Shown here in pieces: positions 11,935-22,615 of a DNA stretch of 64,000 nt. Positions within the stretch are counted from its first letter, which is position 1. Each line of letters opens with the position of its first letter. A program made the translations under genes and the position numbers. This DNA is from Anniella stebbinsi (lineage: Eukaryota; Chordata; Lepidosauria; Squamata; Anniellidae): positions 96,549,263 to 96,613,262 of the forward strand of contig JARDYH010000007.1 in the NCBI GenBank assembly GCA_029215795.1, read 5' to 3'. Below the pieces are notes generated by a model. That model was not told where the DNA came from, did no database searches, and was given only the letters and a program-made list of their open reading frames with translations.

Positions 11935-12440
11935 CGATGTGACCATCTTACGCCAGTACTTCCAGTCCATTTCCGGGCCCAATTCAAAATGCTGGTTTTA
12001 ACCTTTAAAGCCTGAAAGCCTTAAATGGCTTGGAGCCGGGTTACCCGAAGGAATGTCTCCTCCCATATTTACCTAGCCGGACGTTAAGATCATCACCTGA
12101 GGGCCCTTCTCCAGGTGGGCCTGCCAAATGAGGCAAGGCAGGAGGCTACAAGAGAAAAGGCCATTTCAGGGGTAGCAACTAGTTTGCGGAATGCTCTCCC
12201 AAGAGAGGCTTATGTGGCACCTATGTCTTTTTGGTAACAGAGGAGGAGCTTTTTTCCCCCTGGCATTTTAAGAACTGTTTTTAGTGCTTTTTGTATTTTA
12301 TTATGGTTTTACAGCATGGTGTTGTAATGGTTTTATTCTTTACTACTGGTTTTATCTTAGTTTTATTTTTCACTGTTTTAAAGTTTGTATCTTGTTTTTA
12401 ATGTATTGGGTGGTTTAAAATCACAGTTCCTAAGTGAATA
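11935..12440 (+). mobile_element. L2-like LINE 3' end
   Basis: The plus-strand sequence carries decayed RT C-terminal blocks equivalent to GDHITPVL...HWLPI..KFKMLVLTFKA (about 11937-12010), then a T-rich 3' UTR ending near CTAAGTGAATAAATATTGC. Frames are broken. It is a truncated, old copy distinct from the ATT-tailed L2 family. Confidence 0.6.
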
Positions 12441-12599
12441 AATATTGCTTTCTGGCAGGGAAAGTGTAAACACATTCAAGACCTGTACAACATACATGAA
12501 ACAACTTTTTCTATGGACTCCACACCTTGTCAACCCCTTCCATCATTTTTATCCAGGAACCAGATGTTTTATTTCACCAGTTGGCAACCCTAATTGCAG

Positions 12600-12815
12600 A
12601 ACATTCTGTAGCAAGGGTGTCATTTCCCTCTGACTCATGGTTTACTATCCCACCACACTCCACATGTGTATATAGACAAGTCATTCATGCATCTGGTGAA
12701 GTGGACTGGAGCCCATGAAAGCTTATACCATAATACATTTGTTGGTTTTTAAGGTTCCACAAAACTCTTTTTTGTTTTTGCTGCAACCGAGTAATACAGC
12801 TTCCCCCTCTGGCTG
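12600..12815 (+). repeat. Widespread reptile repeat (AAGCTTAT / hammerhead-like core)
   Basis: The segment contains the block familiar from many reptile genomes: ATCTGGTGAAGTGGACTGG, then GCCCATGAAAGCTTATACC, TTTGTTGGTTTTTAAGG and GCAACCGAGTAATACAGC. It is a dispersed repeat, not a gene. The internal CTGGTGA-stem-GAAA arrangement resembles a hammerhead ribozyme core (see findings). Confidence 0.65.
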
Positions 12816-13171
12816 TTGTAGCAGGAGTACAAGAAGCGATATTCCTAAAGTAAGAAAAGATTTGGAGGTAGAAAAAGTAAGATATATGGGAATAATTTAA
12901 AGGACACTACGTTTCTTGTTCAATTGAAACTGTTGCTTAATTTAAAAGGATCACAGATAGATCCCTTGCCCAATGAAGAAGCTATCCTAGCATTCCTACC
13001 TGATAGGTCTAGCTTAAGGTCCTAGGATCTGGCTTGCTTTCGACATTGGAAAGTACTGAACCACAACTCGATAGAAGGCATTCACATGGATTGTGATTAA
13101 TAACAAAAACAATTCCACACTTACACAGACATCACATACCCAATGGAAAACAGGAAAGAGATCAAGGCAAA
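12816..13171. other. Unassigned DNA
   Basis: No gene or repeat is recognised before the CR1 3' end that begins near 13172. Confidence 0.35.
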
Positions 13172-13727
13172 CTTGTTTGGGCTGCATTAATAGAAGTGTA
13201 GCTTCCAAGTCACGTGAGGTACTGGTTCCCTCTTTTCAGCACTGGTTAGGCCCCATCTTGAGTATTGCGCCCAGTTCTGGGCACTACGCTTCAAGAAGGA
13301 TGCAGACAAGCTGGAGCATGTTCAGAGGAGGGCAATGAGGATGATTAGGGGGTCTGGAAACAAAGCCCTATGAGGAGAGACTGAAAGAACTGGGCTTGTT
13401 TAGCCTGGAGAAGAGAAGATTGAGGGGAGACATGATAGCACTCTTCAAATACTTGAAAGGTTGTCACACAGAGGAGGGCCAGGATCTCTTCTCGATCATT
13501 CCAGAGTGCAGGACATGGAATAATGGGCTCAAGTGACAGGAAGCCAGATTCCAGCTGGACATCAGGAAAAACTTCCAGACTGTTAGAGCAATGCAACAAT
13601 AGAACCAATTACCTAGGCAGCTGGACAACCATCTGTCAGGGATGCTTTAAGGTGGATTCCTGCACAGAGGGTTGGACTGGATGGCCTTATAGGCCCCCTT
13701 CCAACTCTACTATTCTAGGATTCTGTA
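13172..13727 (+). mobile_element. CR1 LINE 3' end, heavily 5'-truncated
   Basis: The plus-strand CR1 C-terminal coding end and 3' terminus begin at TTGGGCTGCATTAATAGAAG and run to ACTCTACTATTCTAGGATTC. Decayed C-terminal frames are visible (LVRPHLEYC equivalent near 13246, [19 protein letters not shown] equivalent near 13395). Frameshifts prevent any product. Confidence 0.88.
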
Positions 13728-13948
13728 GAACATACATTACCAACACAGCTTTCGGTGAGCAGATGTTACTCCCTTCATTTTCCCTTTACTTTTATAGTTT
13801 GAAATTTGAAAATGATATGTGATGTGATTCCTTACCGTACTTTGATTGGCTAGTGTACTCTTCTAATCCTGCCTCTTCAAATTTATTCATATTTGACCAT
13901 TTATTTATTTTTTGCTTCTACAGTTCTACAAAAACTTCCCTGAAGAAA

Positions 13949-14275
13949 TGAGGACACACACACCGAGATGTTCTAGGCAGGAAGCTTGTTTATTGTCTGT
14001 TAGCTTGGCTTATATAGATCTGTTACAATGCTGTTTGTGAAGACACAGCATCTTTCTACACAGTAGAACACACACATATAATAGCTTGTCATAGAGCAAA
14101 ACAATAGACCTCAGAATAAGAATGCTACATCATTACTGCAACATTGTTTATAGCCTGATGCTGGCAAGCTGAAGCTAGAACAGCCTGTATGTGGCTAGGA
14201 CATCTTGCATGTAGCAGGAAAGAGATAACAGATAGAAAGACCCAGGTAGGAGAAAGCATCAGGTTGTGCCCTACA
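13949..14275 (-). mobile_element. Candidate solo LTR
   Basis: On the minus strand the 327-bp segment starts TGTAGGGCACAACC and ends TGTGTCCTCA, so it is bounded by TG...CA. It has a TATATAAGCC box (plus 14009-14018) and an AATAAAC polyadenylation signal about 25 bp further on (plus 13988-13994), the layout of a retroviral or gypsy LTR. No internal region lies next to it and I see no matching short target duplication. Confidence 0.5.
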
Positions 14276-15292
14276 ATCCTTTTTCCTAGGATAGTTCCTT
14301 CACTTCCCAACTTGTCCTCTTTGGTTTTGAGCGAAAAATGGGGAGAAAAGCATCCAAATCAGGTGAAACGAAGGGAGAAACAAGTTCTCAAGATGCTGGT
14401 TTTTTATTCATTTTTTCAAAGTTGAAGAGCCCTTTGACGCGTTTCGGCCTTCTTCAGGGGGCTGTAAGCATTTAAAATACATATTGTAAAAAAACATGGT
14501 GGGGGACAACTTGTGCTAAAATATATTCTCATTATAAAATCAAGTTGACATATTGCCACAAGGGCCTTTGTGCATATGTAAACCATTTTTACAACATTTT
14601 ACATTTATTACATGAGGACAGATTGCTTTATATACATGCAATACAATTCTCATCAAAAGAATATCTGTAAAATCTTACTGTAACCATTTAGAGGCCCAAA
14701 GGTTGCTTTCAAAGCTCACCTTTGGTCTAAAGGCCGGCCTGACAGGTGTGGGCAAGCAAGCCACATTCATCTTCACCAAGATTCTCCAAACATCATCTTG
14801 TTCATTCACCTCAGTTTCCATGAGCATTTCTGATCTCTGAGCTGTGCAAACAGAGAAATTCTGCAGATCGAATGAATGGGGAAATTATGCAAAATATTTG
14901 CCTAGTTTCCAAAATTGTGCAATTTCTACCCATAGACTAAAGCTTGAAATTGCACAATTTTAAAATTGTGCAATTGCAAATGGCTTATTCAATTTAAAAT
15001 ATGTGCATTTTTCAACCACAACCACATTTTTGAGAATTTGCAAACATTTTCGGTGAACGTGCTCTCCTGCTCACATCCACGTTCGACGTGGCAAGCAAAC
15101 AAGGGCATGTGCGAGAGTGTTTTTAGACACATGCAATACTCTCAGATGCCCCAATTGCCTGAGTTTCTGCTGCCATTTGAGCTGCAACGTTGCCACCTGC
15201 TGGCTCTCTCCTGCTATGCACTTTTATTGTGGCACTTTGGTCCAGTCCAGGATAAAAGAAGGCTATGATGAGCCCCACGCAGATCCCTTTAA
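14276..15292. other. Unassigned DNA with a hammerhead-like motif
   Basis: No coding content is recognised. At 14430-14462 the minus strand reads CTGAAGAAGGCCGAAACGCG followed by TC, resembling a hammerhead core. AT-rich repeated motifs around TTGTGCAATT occur at 14910-14985. Confidence 0.4.
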
Positions 15293-15346
15293 GGCAGAGG
15301 TGGGAGACATGTTGTTGGACTACAATTACTCCCATCAGCCCTCGTC
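15293..15346. repeat. Foldback repeat fragment (GTTGGACTACAATTACTCCCA)
   Basis: Fragment with GCAGAGGTGGGAGACATG followed by TTGTTGGACTACAATTACTC, belonging to the same family as 6795-6885 and 17327-17453. Only one arm is present. Confidence 0.5.
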
Positions 15347-15837
15347 AGAAGAGCTACTGCAGCTGAGAAATGACGTGGCAGCCCAGCACCACGATCCCCA
15401 CCCTTTCTTGCTTCAATGCCTTTGCTTCTGTGCAATGGTTTGAAACAGAATCTGTTCTTCGTTTAGTTTTCCTTCCTCTTCCATGCTTGGCAGCTCCATT
15501 CAGTGGCAGCAAAACCAAGTTGTTCCAGTGCTGAATACTCTTCTCTGTCTCCTCCTCTTTAACTTTAACTGGGGCAGGAACTACACTACGGCTTTAAAAT
15601 GGTTTATAAGAGTAGTGACAACTGTTGGGACCCAGGACACAGAGCCCCATAGACAGTTTTCAAACTGTTTTCAAAGTGTCCTATCCTGCTTGGTGTAGAT
15701 CTGGCCCAGGTCTGTTGAAGAAAGTAGAGCATTCGTTTCATTCATCAAAACAGGCTCCCAGTTCCTTTATAAAAGCCAAAGAAGCCCTGTTCAAAGACAA
15801 AAGCCCCAAATATTACTTTGCATAGATGGATTCTCTT

Positions 15838-16065
15838 AGAAGTATAAAACTGAAAGGGACTCAAGAGCCATCTAATCCAACCCTGTGCTACAGCATCCTT
15901 GATAGGTGGCTATGCAGCCTTTGTTTGAAAACCTCTATGGAAGGAGAGTCTCCACCACCTTCTAAGGTAGACTGTGCCATGGCTTAATAGCTTGTGCCAT
16001 TGGGAAGTTGACCTTAAGGTTTAGCCAAAATCTCCTGTTACGAGGTGTGTGGCAGTTTGAGGAGG
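15838..16065 (-). mobile_element. CR1 LINE 3' end, older subfamily
   Basis: The minus-strand CR1 3' end has the plus-strand blocks GGGACTCAAGAGCCATCTAA, then CCAACCCTGTGCTACAGC and AAAACCTCTATGGAAGGAGA. It differs from the CR1 subfamily at 307-3610. No open frame remains. Confidence 0.7.
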
Positions 16066-16226
16066 GTGGAACATTCCTCCCATGAGAATACTAGCACTTT
16101 TTCTAGTGTTTTTGTGGGGTGTCAGCTGCACAGAGCCCCAGTAATGCTAGTGGAGAAGACCACTGCCCCTCCAAGATCAAGGAGGCATGGCCACTGCTGA
16201 AGTTTAATAGTAAGTACAAGGCAAGA

Positions 16227-16227
<1 letters not shown>

Positions 16228-16274
<47 letters not shown>
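16228..16274. repeat. (GAT)n microsatellite
   Basis: About 15 uninterrupted ATG/GAT trinucleotides. They create spurious poly-Met and poly-His frames on the two strands. Confidence 0.95.
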
Positions 16275-16545
16275 CAAGGAACACACCTGTGTGATTCTGC
16301 TACTGGTGTTTTTGTCCCCTGGGGCAGTGGTAAACAAAAGCCCAGTTTGTAGAAGCTGAACCCTTTCTCACGCACTAGCAGCAGCTCAAGCAGAGATGCC
16401 TGGCTGTTCTGGTGATACACGTGGATCAACAGTCAACCCCAGAGGCAGAAAAAGGATCCTGGCAATAAGGGAAGCTTTATCCTAGCTAAGACAACCAGCC
16501 TCCTGCGCCCTTCTGTTTCCAATCTATTGCTCCTCTGTCATCCAC

Positions 16546-16573
16546 TGCCCTGCCCTGCCCTGCCCTGCCCTGC
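16546..16573. repeat. (CCCTG)n short tandem repeat
   Basis: Five or so copies of CCCTG in direct succession. Confidence 0.9.
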
Positions 16574-16711
16574 AACATGAGGGGCTTTTTATTGAGCTGC
16601 CTGGGAGGCAGTGATGTGGGGTGGAACATTTTCTAGTGCTTTATTTTTCCACAGATATGTAACAACGAATGGATGCCAATTACAAATAGAACATTATGCA
16701 AGCTTGGCATT

Positions 16712-17110
16712 CATTCGTTCATTCGTTCGTTTATTATATTTGTACACTGCCTCATAGCGAAAGCTCTCTGGGCAGTTTACAAAAATTACAAACCATTCAA
16801 ATACATTACATAAAGTATAAAAACCGTTCACAGAAAGACATAAAACAGAGAGCCAGTGACAATCCAGGACCTGATCAAAAATACTTGTTATATGCTGCCA
16901 AATGCCTGAGAGAAGAGGACGGTTTTACCTGGTGCCAAGAAGATGACAATGTTGGCACCAGGTGGGCCTTGTCAGGGAGATCATTCCATAACTAAGGGCC
17001 ACCACCGAGAAGGCCCTTTCCCTTGTTGCCATCCTCCAAGCCTCCCTCGGAGGAGGCACCTGGAGGAGGGTCTTGGATGCAGAGCGTAGTGTGCAGGTCG
17101 GATTCAATGT
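16712..17110 (-). mobile_element. L2-like LINE 3' end (AAGCTCTCTGGGCAG family)
   Basis: A minus-strand 3' end: the tail (TTCG/TTTATT on the plus strand) is followed by the 3' UTR hairpin block CGAAAGCTCTCTGGGCAG and then decayed coding blocks (TRERAFSVV, LWNDL-like near 16990). It belongs to the same family as 20391-21235, 47183-47275 and the plus-strand copy ending at 32556. Confidence 0.75.
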
Positions 17111-17326
17111 TCTAATTGTTTCTGATATGTTTCTCTCTAGCAAGTATGTGAGGCAATACAAATATGTCATTGAAATGCATATATATGTTTGAGATGGATC
17201 TAATAAGTAGGGACAACAAAACTGAAGGTGCCCCAAGAGTTGAACTCTCTTGAAATCAAGGAGTGGTTGTCAGCATAACATGCAGAGTTCTTTGGATTCC
17301 TAAAATTAATTAGTGCAGCCCCTCAC

Positions 17327-17453
17327 CAACCTGGTGCCCTTCACATGTGTTGGATCACAATTCCCAGCATCCCCAGCCAGGCATGCTGTCTGAGAGACTT
17401 TGGGAGTCATAGTCCAATATATCTGGAGGGCTCCAGGTTGGAGAAGGCTGAAT
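17327..17453. mobile_element. Foldback MITE with CCAACCTGGNGCCCT ends
   Basis: The left arm CAACCTGGTGCCCTTCACAT and the right arm, whose reverse complement begins CCAACCTGGAGCCCTCCAGA, are inverted repeats. Each continues into a TTGGACTA-like and TCCCA-like block. No transposase is present. Confidence 0.65.
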
Positions 17454-18121
17454 TGTTTCTTTCTTCATTTAAATGATGTAAGGGAAGTCTATGTGCTATT
17501 GACTTTACTCTTGTGCAAGTGTTCCAATAAAAAGATCTACATGATAATGCAACATTTAAATCACATGAAGGGTGCTACTCTGTCAGGTCACTGCCTGCTA
17601 GATGGACACCTCCGATCCCTGAGGCTTCCGTTATTCCAGTGTTCGGCCGGCAGGGCAGCAGGACCAGCTGAGGTGAGGGCTGCGTCTCCATCCTCCGCTT
17701 CAGACGTTTCCACTAGATGGGCCTCTGAGTCCATCTAGTGGCATCACGCTGGTAGGGATGGGCTCAGGGCTGCAAAGGCCTCTGGGTACGGCAGATACTG
17801 GCCTCTCCTCCTGCCTCCCCTCCCACCGGCACTCTCCACCCTCTTCGGAGGTCATGACACTGGAAGGAGACTCCTGTGGCAGCTGGGAGTGGGGACATGG
17901 TCAGGGTGGGGATTTTCATCTGTGAGGTGGTTGCCCTGCCTGCAGCCTCAGAGGTCAAAATCCCCTGCATCCTATGTCTCCTCCCATAACATCTAGGGGC
18001 CATAGGATTGCACCTGGAGTGTGCTTTAATTTTTTCCTCAAATATTTCAAGTCAAATACTCATGTTGAACTGCAACAACAGCAAAAATAATATGGAGTTC
18101 TTTATAGTTTTGTAGTTTATT
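17454..18121. other. Unassigned DNA
   Basis: No gene or known repeat is recognised. Short GC-rich frames overlap on both strands. Confidence 0.35.
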
Positions 18122-18240
18122 TAGGCTGACCATATGAAAAGGAGGACAGGGCTCATGTAACTTTAACAGTTGTAGAGCAAAGGGAATTTCAGCCACTGTC
18201 ATTTGTATGCGATTAGTTCCTGGTGATATTCCCTCTTCAT
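18122..18240. mobile_element. Left arm of the hAT-like foldback MITE
   Basis: The sequence begins TAGGCTGACCATATGAAAAG and runs to TTCCCTCTTCAT, where it stops at the start of the LINE 5' region (18242). Only one arm is present. It is the same family as 55640-55959. Confidence 0.7.
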
Positions 18241-18241
18241 C

Positions 18242-20160
18242 AACCTGCAGGAGAAGGAGGCCTGCTGCCAGGGGAGGAGAGGAGTGTGCCTGCCTGCCTG
18301 CCTCCTGGTCTTCGCTGCTGCCACCACCACCACCACCCTCCAGAGGATTTCAGCCTGGCAGACTGCCACTCCCTGCAGGACCAGGCCCCCAGGTACTGAG
18401 CCAGCTGCTGTGGACAATATCTGTCCCCCTCCCTTCCTGGGAGGGATATATAAACTGCTGGCTAAGGGGGCCTGGAAAGGCCATTAACCTGCAGGAGAGG
18501 GAGGCCTGCTGCCAGGGGAGGAGAGGAGTGTGCTTGCCTGCCTGCCTGCTGGCTTTTTGTTTTTGTCTTTGGGGGTTTTTTTGTTTGTTTTTGTTTTGTT
18601 TGTTTTCCCCCCTTTCCCCAGGCTTGAGCTATGTGCCTGGGAGGGAGGATACAGGGCCAGGTGGGGGGATCTGAGGGGAGCACAATCAGGGTAGTGACGG
18701 GTAGAGGGAGATATGGCATTGTGAGGAGGACTTGCCAGGTTAGGGGAACAAGGCCCAGACAGTTAATGGCTGTGCCTTGTTCCGGTCCCCCTCACACCCA
18801 CAGGCTTGTTGGTTGCCTTATCAGCCAGCCCTCAGGCCTCCGGGCGCTGCTTTTAAATGCCAGATCTGTGCATAATAAGATCTCCCTCATCCACGATTTA
18901 ATTGTGGATGAGGCAGCCGATCTGGCATGTATAACCGAGACCTGGGTGGGAGAGCAGGGAGGAGTTAGTCTCTCCCAGTTATGCCCACCGGGGTACTTGG
19001 TTCAGCATCAGGGCAGATCTGAGGGCCGGGGAGGGGGGGTTGCTGTGGTCTATAGGAATTCCATCCCCCTCTGCAGGCTCCCTGTCCATGTGGCTACTGA
19101 TCTGGAGTGTTTGCACCTTGTGTTGGGCCAACGGGACAGATTAGGGATTCTGTTGGTGTACCGCCCACCCCGCTGCTCAACAGACTCCCTAGTTGAGCTG
19201 ACAGAGGTGGTCTCTGGTGTACTGTTGAGGTTCCCCAGACTCTTGGTTCTGGGGGATGTCAACATTCATGCCGAGGGCACTTTATCTGGGGCAGCTCAGG
19301 ATTTCATGGTCTCCATGACAACCATGGGACTGTCCCAACATACCATCGGCCCAACGCATGTAGCAGGGCACACTCTAGACCTGGTTTTTTTCAACTGGAC
19401 ATGGAGATGGGGATCTGAAAGTTGGGGACTTTACATCAACCCCTCTGTCATGGTCAGATCACCACCTGCTGAGGTTTAGACTTACAGCGACTTTTCACCT
19501 CTTTAAGGGTGGGGGACCCATTAAGATGGTCCGCCCCCGGAGGCTAATGGATCCAGATGGTTTCCAGAGGGCTCTGGGGAGTTTTCCGGCTGATAGGGCT
19601 GGCTCTCCTGTCGAAACCCTGGTTGATCTGTGGAATGCAGAAATGACCCGGGCAGTTGACACGATTGCTCCTGAGCGCCCTCTCCTGTGTAGAGCTCGAA
19701 CGGCTCCGTGGTATACCCCAGAGCTGAAAGTGATGAAACAAAACAGGAGACGGCTTGAGGGCAGATGGAGACAACTCCTGATGGATGCAATCAAACACTG
19801 GTAAGTGCTTATGGTAAGCTGTATTCAGGGGCAGTGAGGGCAGCAAAAAAACAATACTTTGCTGCCACTATTCAATCATCAACCTGCCGCCCAGCACAGC
19901 TTTTCAGAGTTGTCCGGGGGCTTTTACATGCATACATCTTTCAAACACCACCTGGAAATACAGGCTTTCCCTGGGCTGTGATTAAGTTAATCGCGCTGCT
20001 CCATTTTACTGCTCCTTTAACTTCTTTTATTGTAAATGGAATTGTTTTAATGTTGTGTTTTTAATATTGTATTTTAAATGTGGTCTTAATATTTATATGT
20101 GAACTGCTTAGGGATTTCATTATACTAAGTGGTATATAAATATTACAAATAAATAAATAA
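18242..20160 (+). mobile_element. LINE with endonuclease, RT deleted (CR1/L2-like)
   Basis: A plus-strand non-LTR element retaining 5' UTR, endonuclease, linker and 3' end. The 5' UTR has two copies of a unit about 244 bp apart (starting near 18242 and 18486, each with CCTGCAGGAGA, GAGGCCTGCTGCCAGGGGAG and a run of TGCC). After the endonuclease and linker (18631 to about 19935) the sequence jumps to a T-rich 3' UTR and the AAATAAATAAATAAC tail at about 20148-20160. The reverse transcriptase is missing, so this copy cannot be autonomous. Confidence 0.78.
18631..19935 (+). pseudogene. LINE APE-type endonuclease and linker, no RT
   Basis: The frame 18631-19479 encodes an APE/EEP nuclease domain that nicks DNA for target-primed reverse transcription. 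Motifs in order: LLLNARSVHNK, DLACITETWV, GGGVAVVYR, LVLGDVNIH and HTLDLVF. This is the CR1/L2-type arrangement. A frameshift near 19460 moves the SPPAEV end out of frame. The linker continues at 19526-19804 with APWYTPELKVMKQNRRRLEG and, in another frame, LYSGAVRAAKKQYFAA. The true start is uncertain because the first Met lies in the 5' UTR-like region. The RT fingers and palm that should follow are deleted. Confidence 0.8.
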
Positions 20161-20194
20161 CATTTTTTTTTTACTAAATACAAGTAAAATAAAC

Positions 20195-20388
20195 TAGGCT
20201 GACCATATGAAAAGGAGGATAGGGCTCATGTAACTTTAACAGTTGTAGAGAAAAGGGAATTTCAGCCAGTGTCATTTGTATGCAATTAGTTCCTGGTGAA
20301 ATTCCCTCTTCATCACAACAGTTAGAGTTGCAGGCACTATACTAGAGTGACCATATACAAAAGAAGGCATGGCCCCTGCACCGTTAAC
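20195..20388. mobile_element. hAT-like foldback MITE, partial copy
   Basis: The left arm starts TAGGCTGACCATATGAAAAG. The central ACTAGAGTGACCATATACAA block is present, and the copy ends in the start of the right arm near CACCGTTAACTG, where the tail of the next LINE begins. Same family as 55640-55959. Confidence 0.75.
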
Positions 20389-20390
20389 TG

Positions 20391-21235
20391 TTTATTTATT
20401 TATTTATTTATTTATTACATTTGTATACCGCCCCATAGCCGAAGCTCTCTGAGCGGTTTACATAGGATTAAAAACAATTAAAAACAATATACAAAAATTA
20501 AAACAACAAAAACATACAACATACACACAATCTGTACATTTAAAAACCACTTCAACACTTCAAAAAGCTACAAAAACAAAACAAAATAAACCCAGGCTCC
20601 TCAGATATTGCCAAATGCCTGAGAGAAGAGGAAAGTCTTGACCTGGCACCTAAAAGATAACAATGTTGGCGCCAGGCAGGCCTCGTCGGGAAGATCGTTC
20701 CACAATTGGGGAGCCACCACGGAGAAGGCCCTCTCTCTTGTTGCTGACCTCCAACCTTCCCTCGGAGGAGGCACTCGGAGGAGGGCCTTAGATGTTGAAC
20801 GTAGTGTTCGGGTAGGTTCATGTCGGGAAAGGCGTTCCATCAAGTACTGTGGTCCCAAGCCATGTAAGGCTTTATAGGTTAAAAACAGCACCTTGAACCG
20901 GGCTCAGAAACATACAGGCAGCCAATGCAAGCGGGCCAGAGTAGGTCTTATACGTTCGAACCTACTGGTTCCAGTTATCAATCTAGCCGCTGCATTTTGC
21001 ACAAGCTGCAGCTTCCGAACCACCTTCAAAGGCAGCCCCACATAGAGTGCATTGCAGTAATCTAACTTGGAGATTACCAGAGTATGGACAACTGAAGCCA
21101 GGTTATCCCTGTCCAGATAGGGACGTAGCTGGGCCACCAACCGAAGTTGGTAGAAGGCACTCCATGCCACTGAGGCCACCTGCGCCTCAAGTGACAGAGA
21201 TGGTTCTAGGAGAACCCCCAAGCTACGAACCCGTA
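20391..21235 (-). mobile_element. L2-like LINE 3' end with (AAAT)n tail
   Basis: Minus-strand element. The tail is TTTATTTATTTA on the plus strand (20391-20420), then the 3' UTR block ATAGCCGAAGCTCTCTGAGC. Minus-strand frames at 21260-20904 and 20891-20601 contain VRSLGVLLEPSLSLEAQ, SKLDYCNALYVGLP, LQLVQNAAARLITG, ARLHWLPV, TYKALHGLGPQYL and VVAPQLWNDLP, the RT C-terminus of an L2-like LINE. One stop separates the two frames. It is 5'-truncated near 21235. Confidence 0.85.
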
Positions 21236-21339
21236 GCAGTATATAAAAGGCAGGAGCCATACCACTGCTTTATAGCAGTATTGAAGTGCACTGACAACTA
21301 TTGGGGCCACTAACACAGTATATACCGCTTTCATACAGC

Positions 21340-21480
21340 TTTCCTTTTTTTTATTAAAGATTTTTATTCTATTTCAACATTAAAAAACATAGAAACATAG
21401 AAACAAAACTTACAAAACATACAACAATTAAAAGGACCCCCTACCTTTCCCACAACCATTTTCTAAATTAATATTTCCCA
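21340..21480 (-). mobile_element. L1-type 3' UTR/tail fragment (tentative)
   Basis: A plus-strand T9 run then TTAAAGATTTTTATTC and ATTTCAACATTAAAAAAC resemble the AT-rich 3' ends of reptile L1 elements such as the one at 39660-39720. No coding part is attached. Confidence 0.35.
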
Positions 21481-21740
21481 GAAAAGGGAAATGCGAGGAG
21501 CATGCCACAAAGGGTCTGGTAAGCTCATCCCATGGGGTAATGAAGTCATTTTGTCAGATTTTCACCCGCTCAGATGCTGATCCAGAATGGAAGGTCGTTC
21601 TGTCTTCATTCCCCGAGAATGTTAATATCGAGACGGACGGACGGGGTGCCTTTAGTGCAGAACACTGGGAAATCACCTGGTCTAGATGGATATCCAATTG
21701 AGTGGTATAAAACATTCTCTAGCTTTCTAGCTCCAAAGCT

Positions 21741-22608
21741 CTGAAGCTGAATCCAGACAAGATGGAGGGTCTTGCTGTCAAAGGCCAAAACTTGGGTTTG
21801 GAGGTGTGTCAACCAGTTCTGGATGGGGTTACACTCCCCCTGAAAGACTGTGTTCACAGCTTGGGGGTGTTCCTGGATCCGTCGCTCCAAATGACAGCCC
21901 AGATAGATGCGACGGCCAAGAGTGCCTACTATCAGCTATGCCAGCTGTACCCCTTCCTAGAGTTGGAAGACCAAAAGAAAGTAGTGCACATGCTGGTAAT
22001 TTCAAGGTTCGACTTCTGCAATGTGCTGTACATAGGGCTACCTTTATGCCTAGTCCGGAAACTTCAACTACTTCAAAATATGGCAGCCAGGTTGGTCACC
22101 GGTACACCTGGGGTGACCACATTACACCAGTCTTAAAATCACTCCACTGGCTGCCAATTAGTTTCTGGGCGAAGTATAAAGTGTTGGTTATTACCTTTAA
22201 AGCCCTACATGGTTTGGGTCCAGGTTACCTGTGGGATCACCTTCTCCCGTATAATCCACTCCCCACACTCAGGTCCCCTGGGAAGAATTTACTTCAATCA
22301 GCCAGAACTAGGCTGACAAGTGTTACCCAGAGGACCTTCTCTTTGCTGCTCCCAGACTGTGGAGTGGCCTGCAGGGAGAGATTCGACAACTTAGCAGTTT
22401 CTTGAATTTAAGAGAACCAGGCAGACTGATCTCTTCCGGCAGGTCTACCTAGTTGAACGTTAAGATGTTTTTAATAATGTATTAGATTGTTTTTAATGTT
22501 TTATCTATTTTATGTTCTTTGTATTTATATCTATTGTTGTTCCCCGCCTCGATCCAGAGGGAGTGGCAGGTAAGAAATAAAATTATTATTATTATTATTA
22601 TTATTATT
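21741..22608 (+). mobile_element. L2-like LINE 3' end with (ATT)n tail
   Basis: Plus-strand 5'-truncated copy of the LINE family seen at 1793-2652. Frames give LKLNPDKMEGL, EVCQPVLDGVTLPLKDC, RFDFCNVLYIGLPLCLV and HWLPISFWAKYKVLVITFKA. The 3' UTR has GCCTCGATCCAGAGGGAG, and the tail is (ATT)n at 22579-22608. Several frameshifts. It sits directly before the 5'-truncated CR1 at 22616. Confidence 0.85.
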
Positions 22609-22615
22609 GTCATCA

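Noticed and set aside
16103..16429. Poly-Met/poly-His frames as a metal-binding protein
   Set aside because: They are produced only by the (GAT)n microsatellite at 16228-16274.
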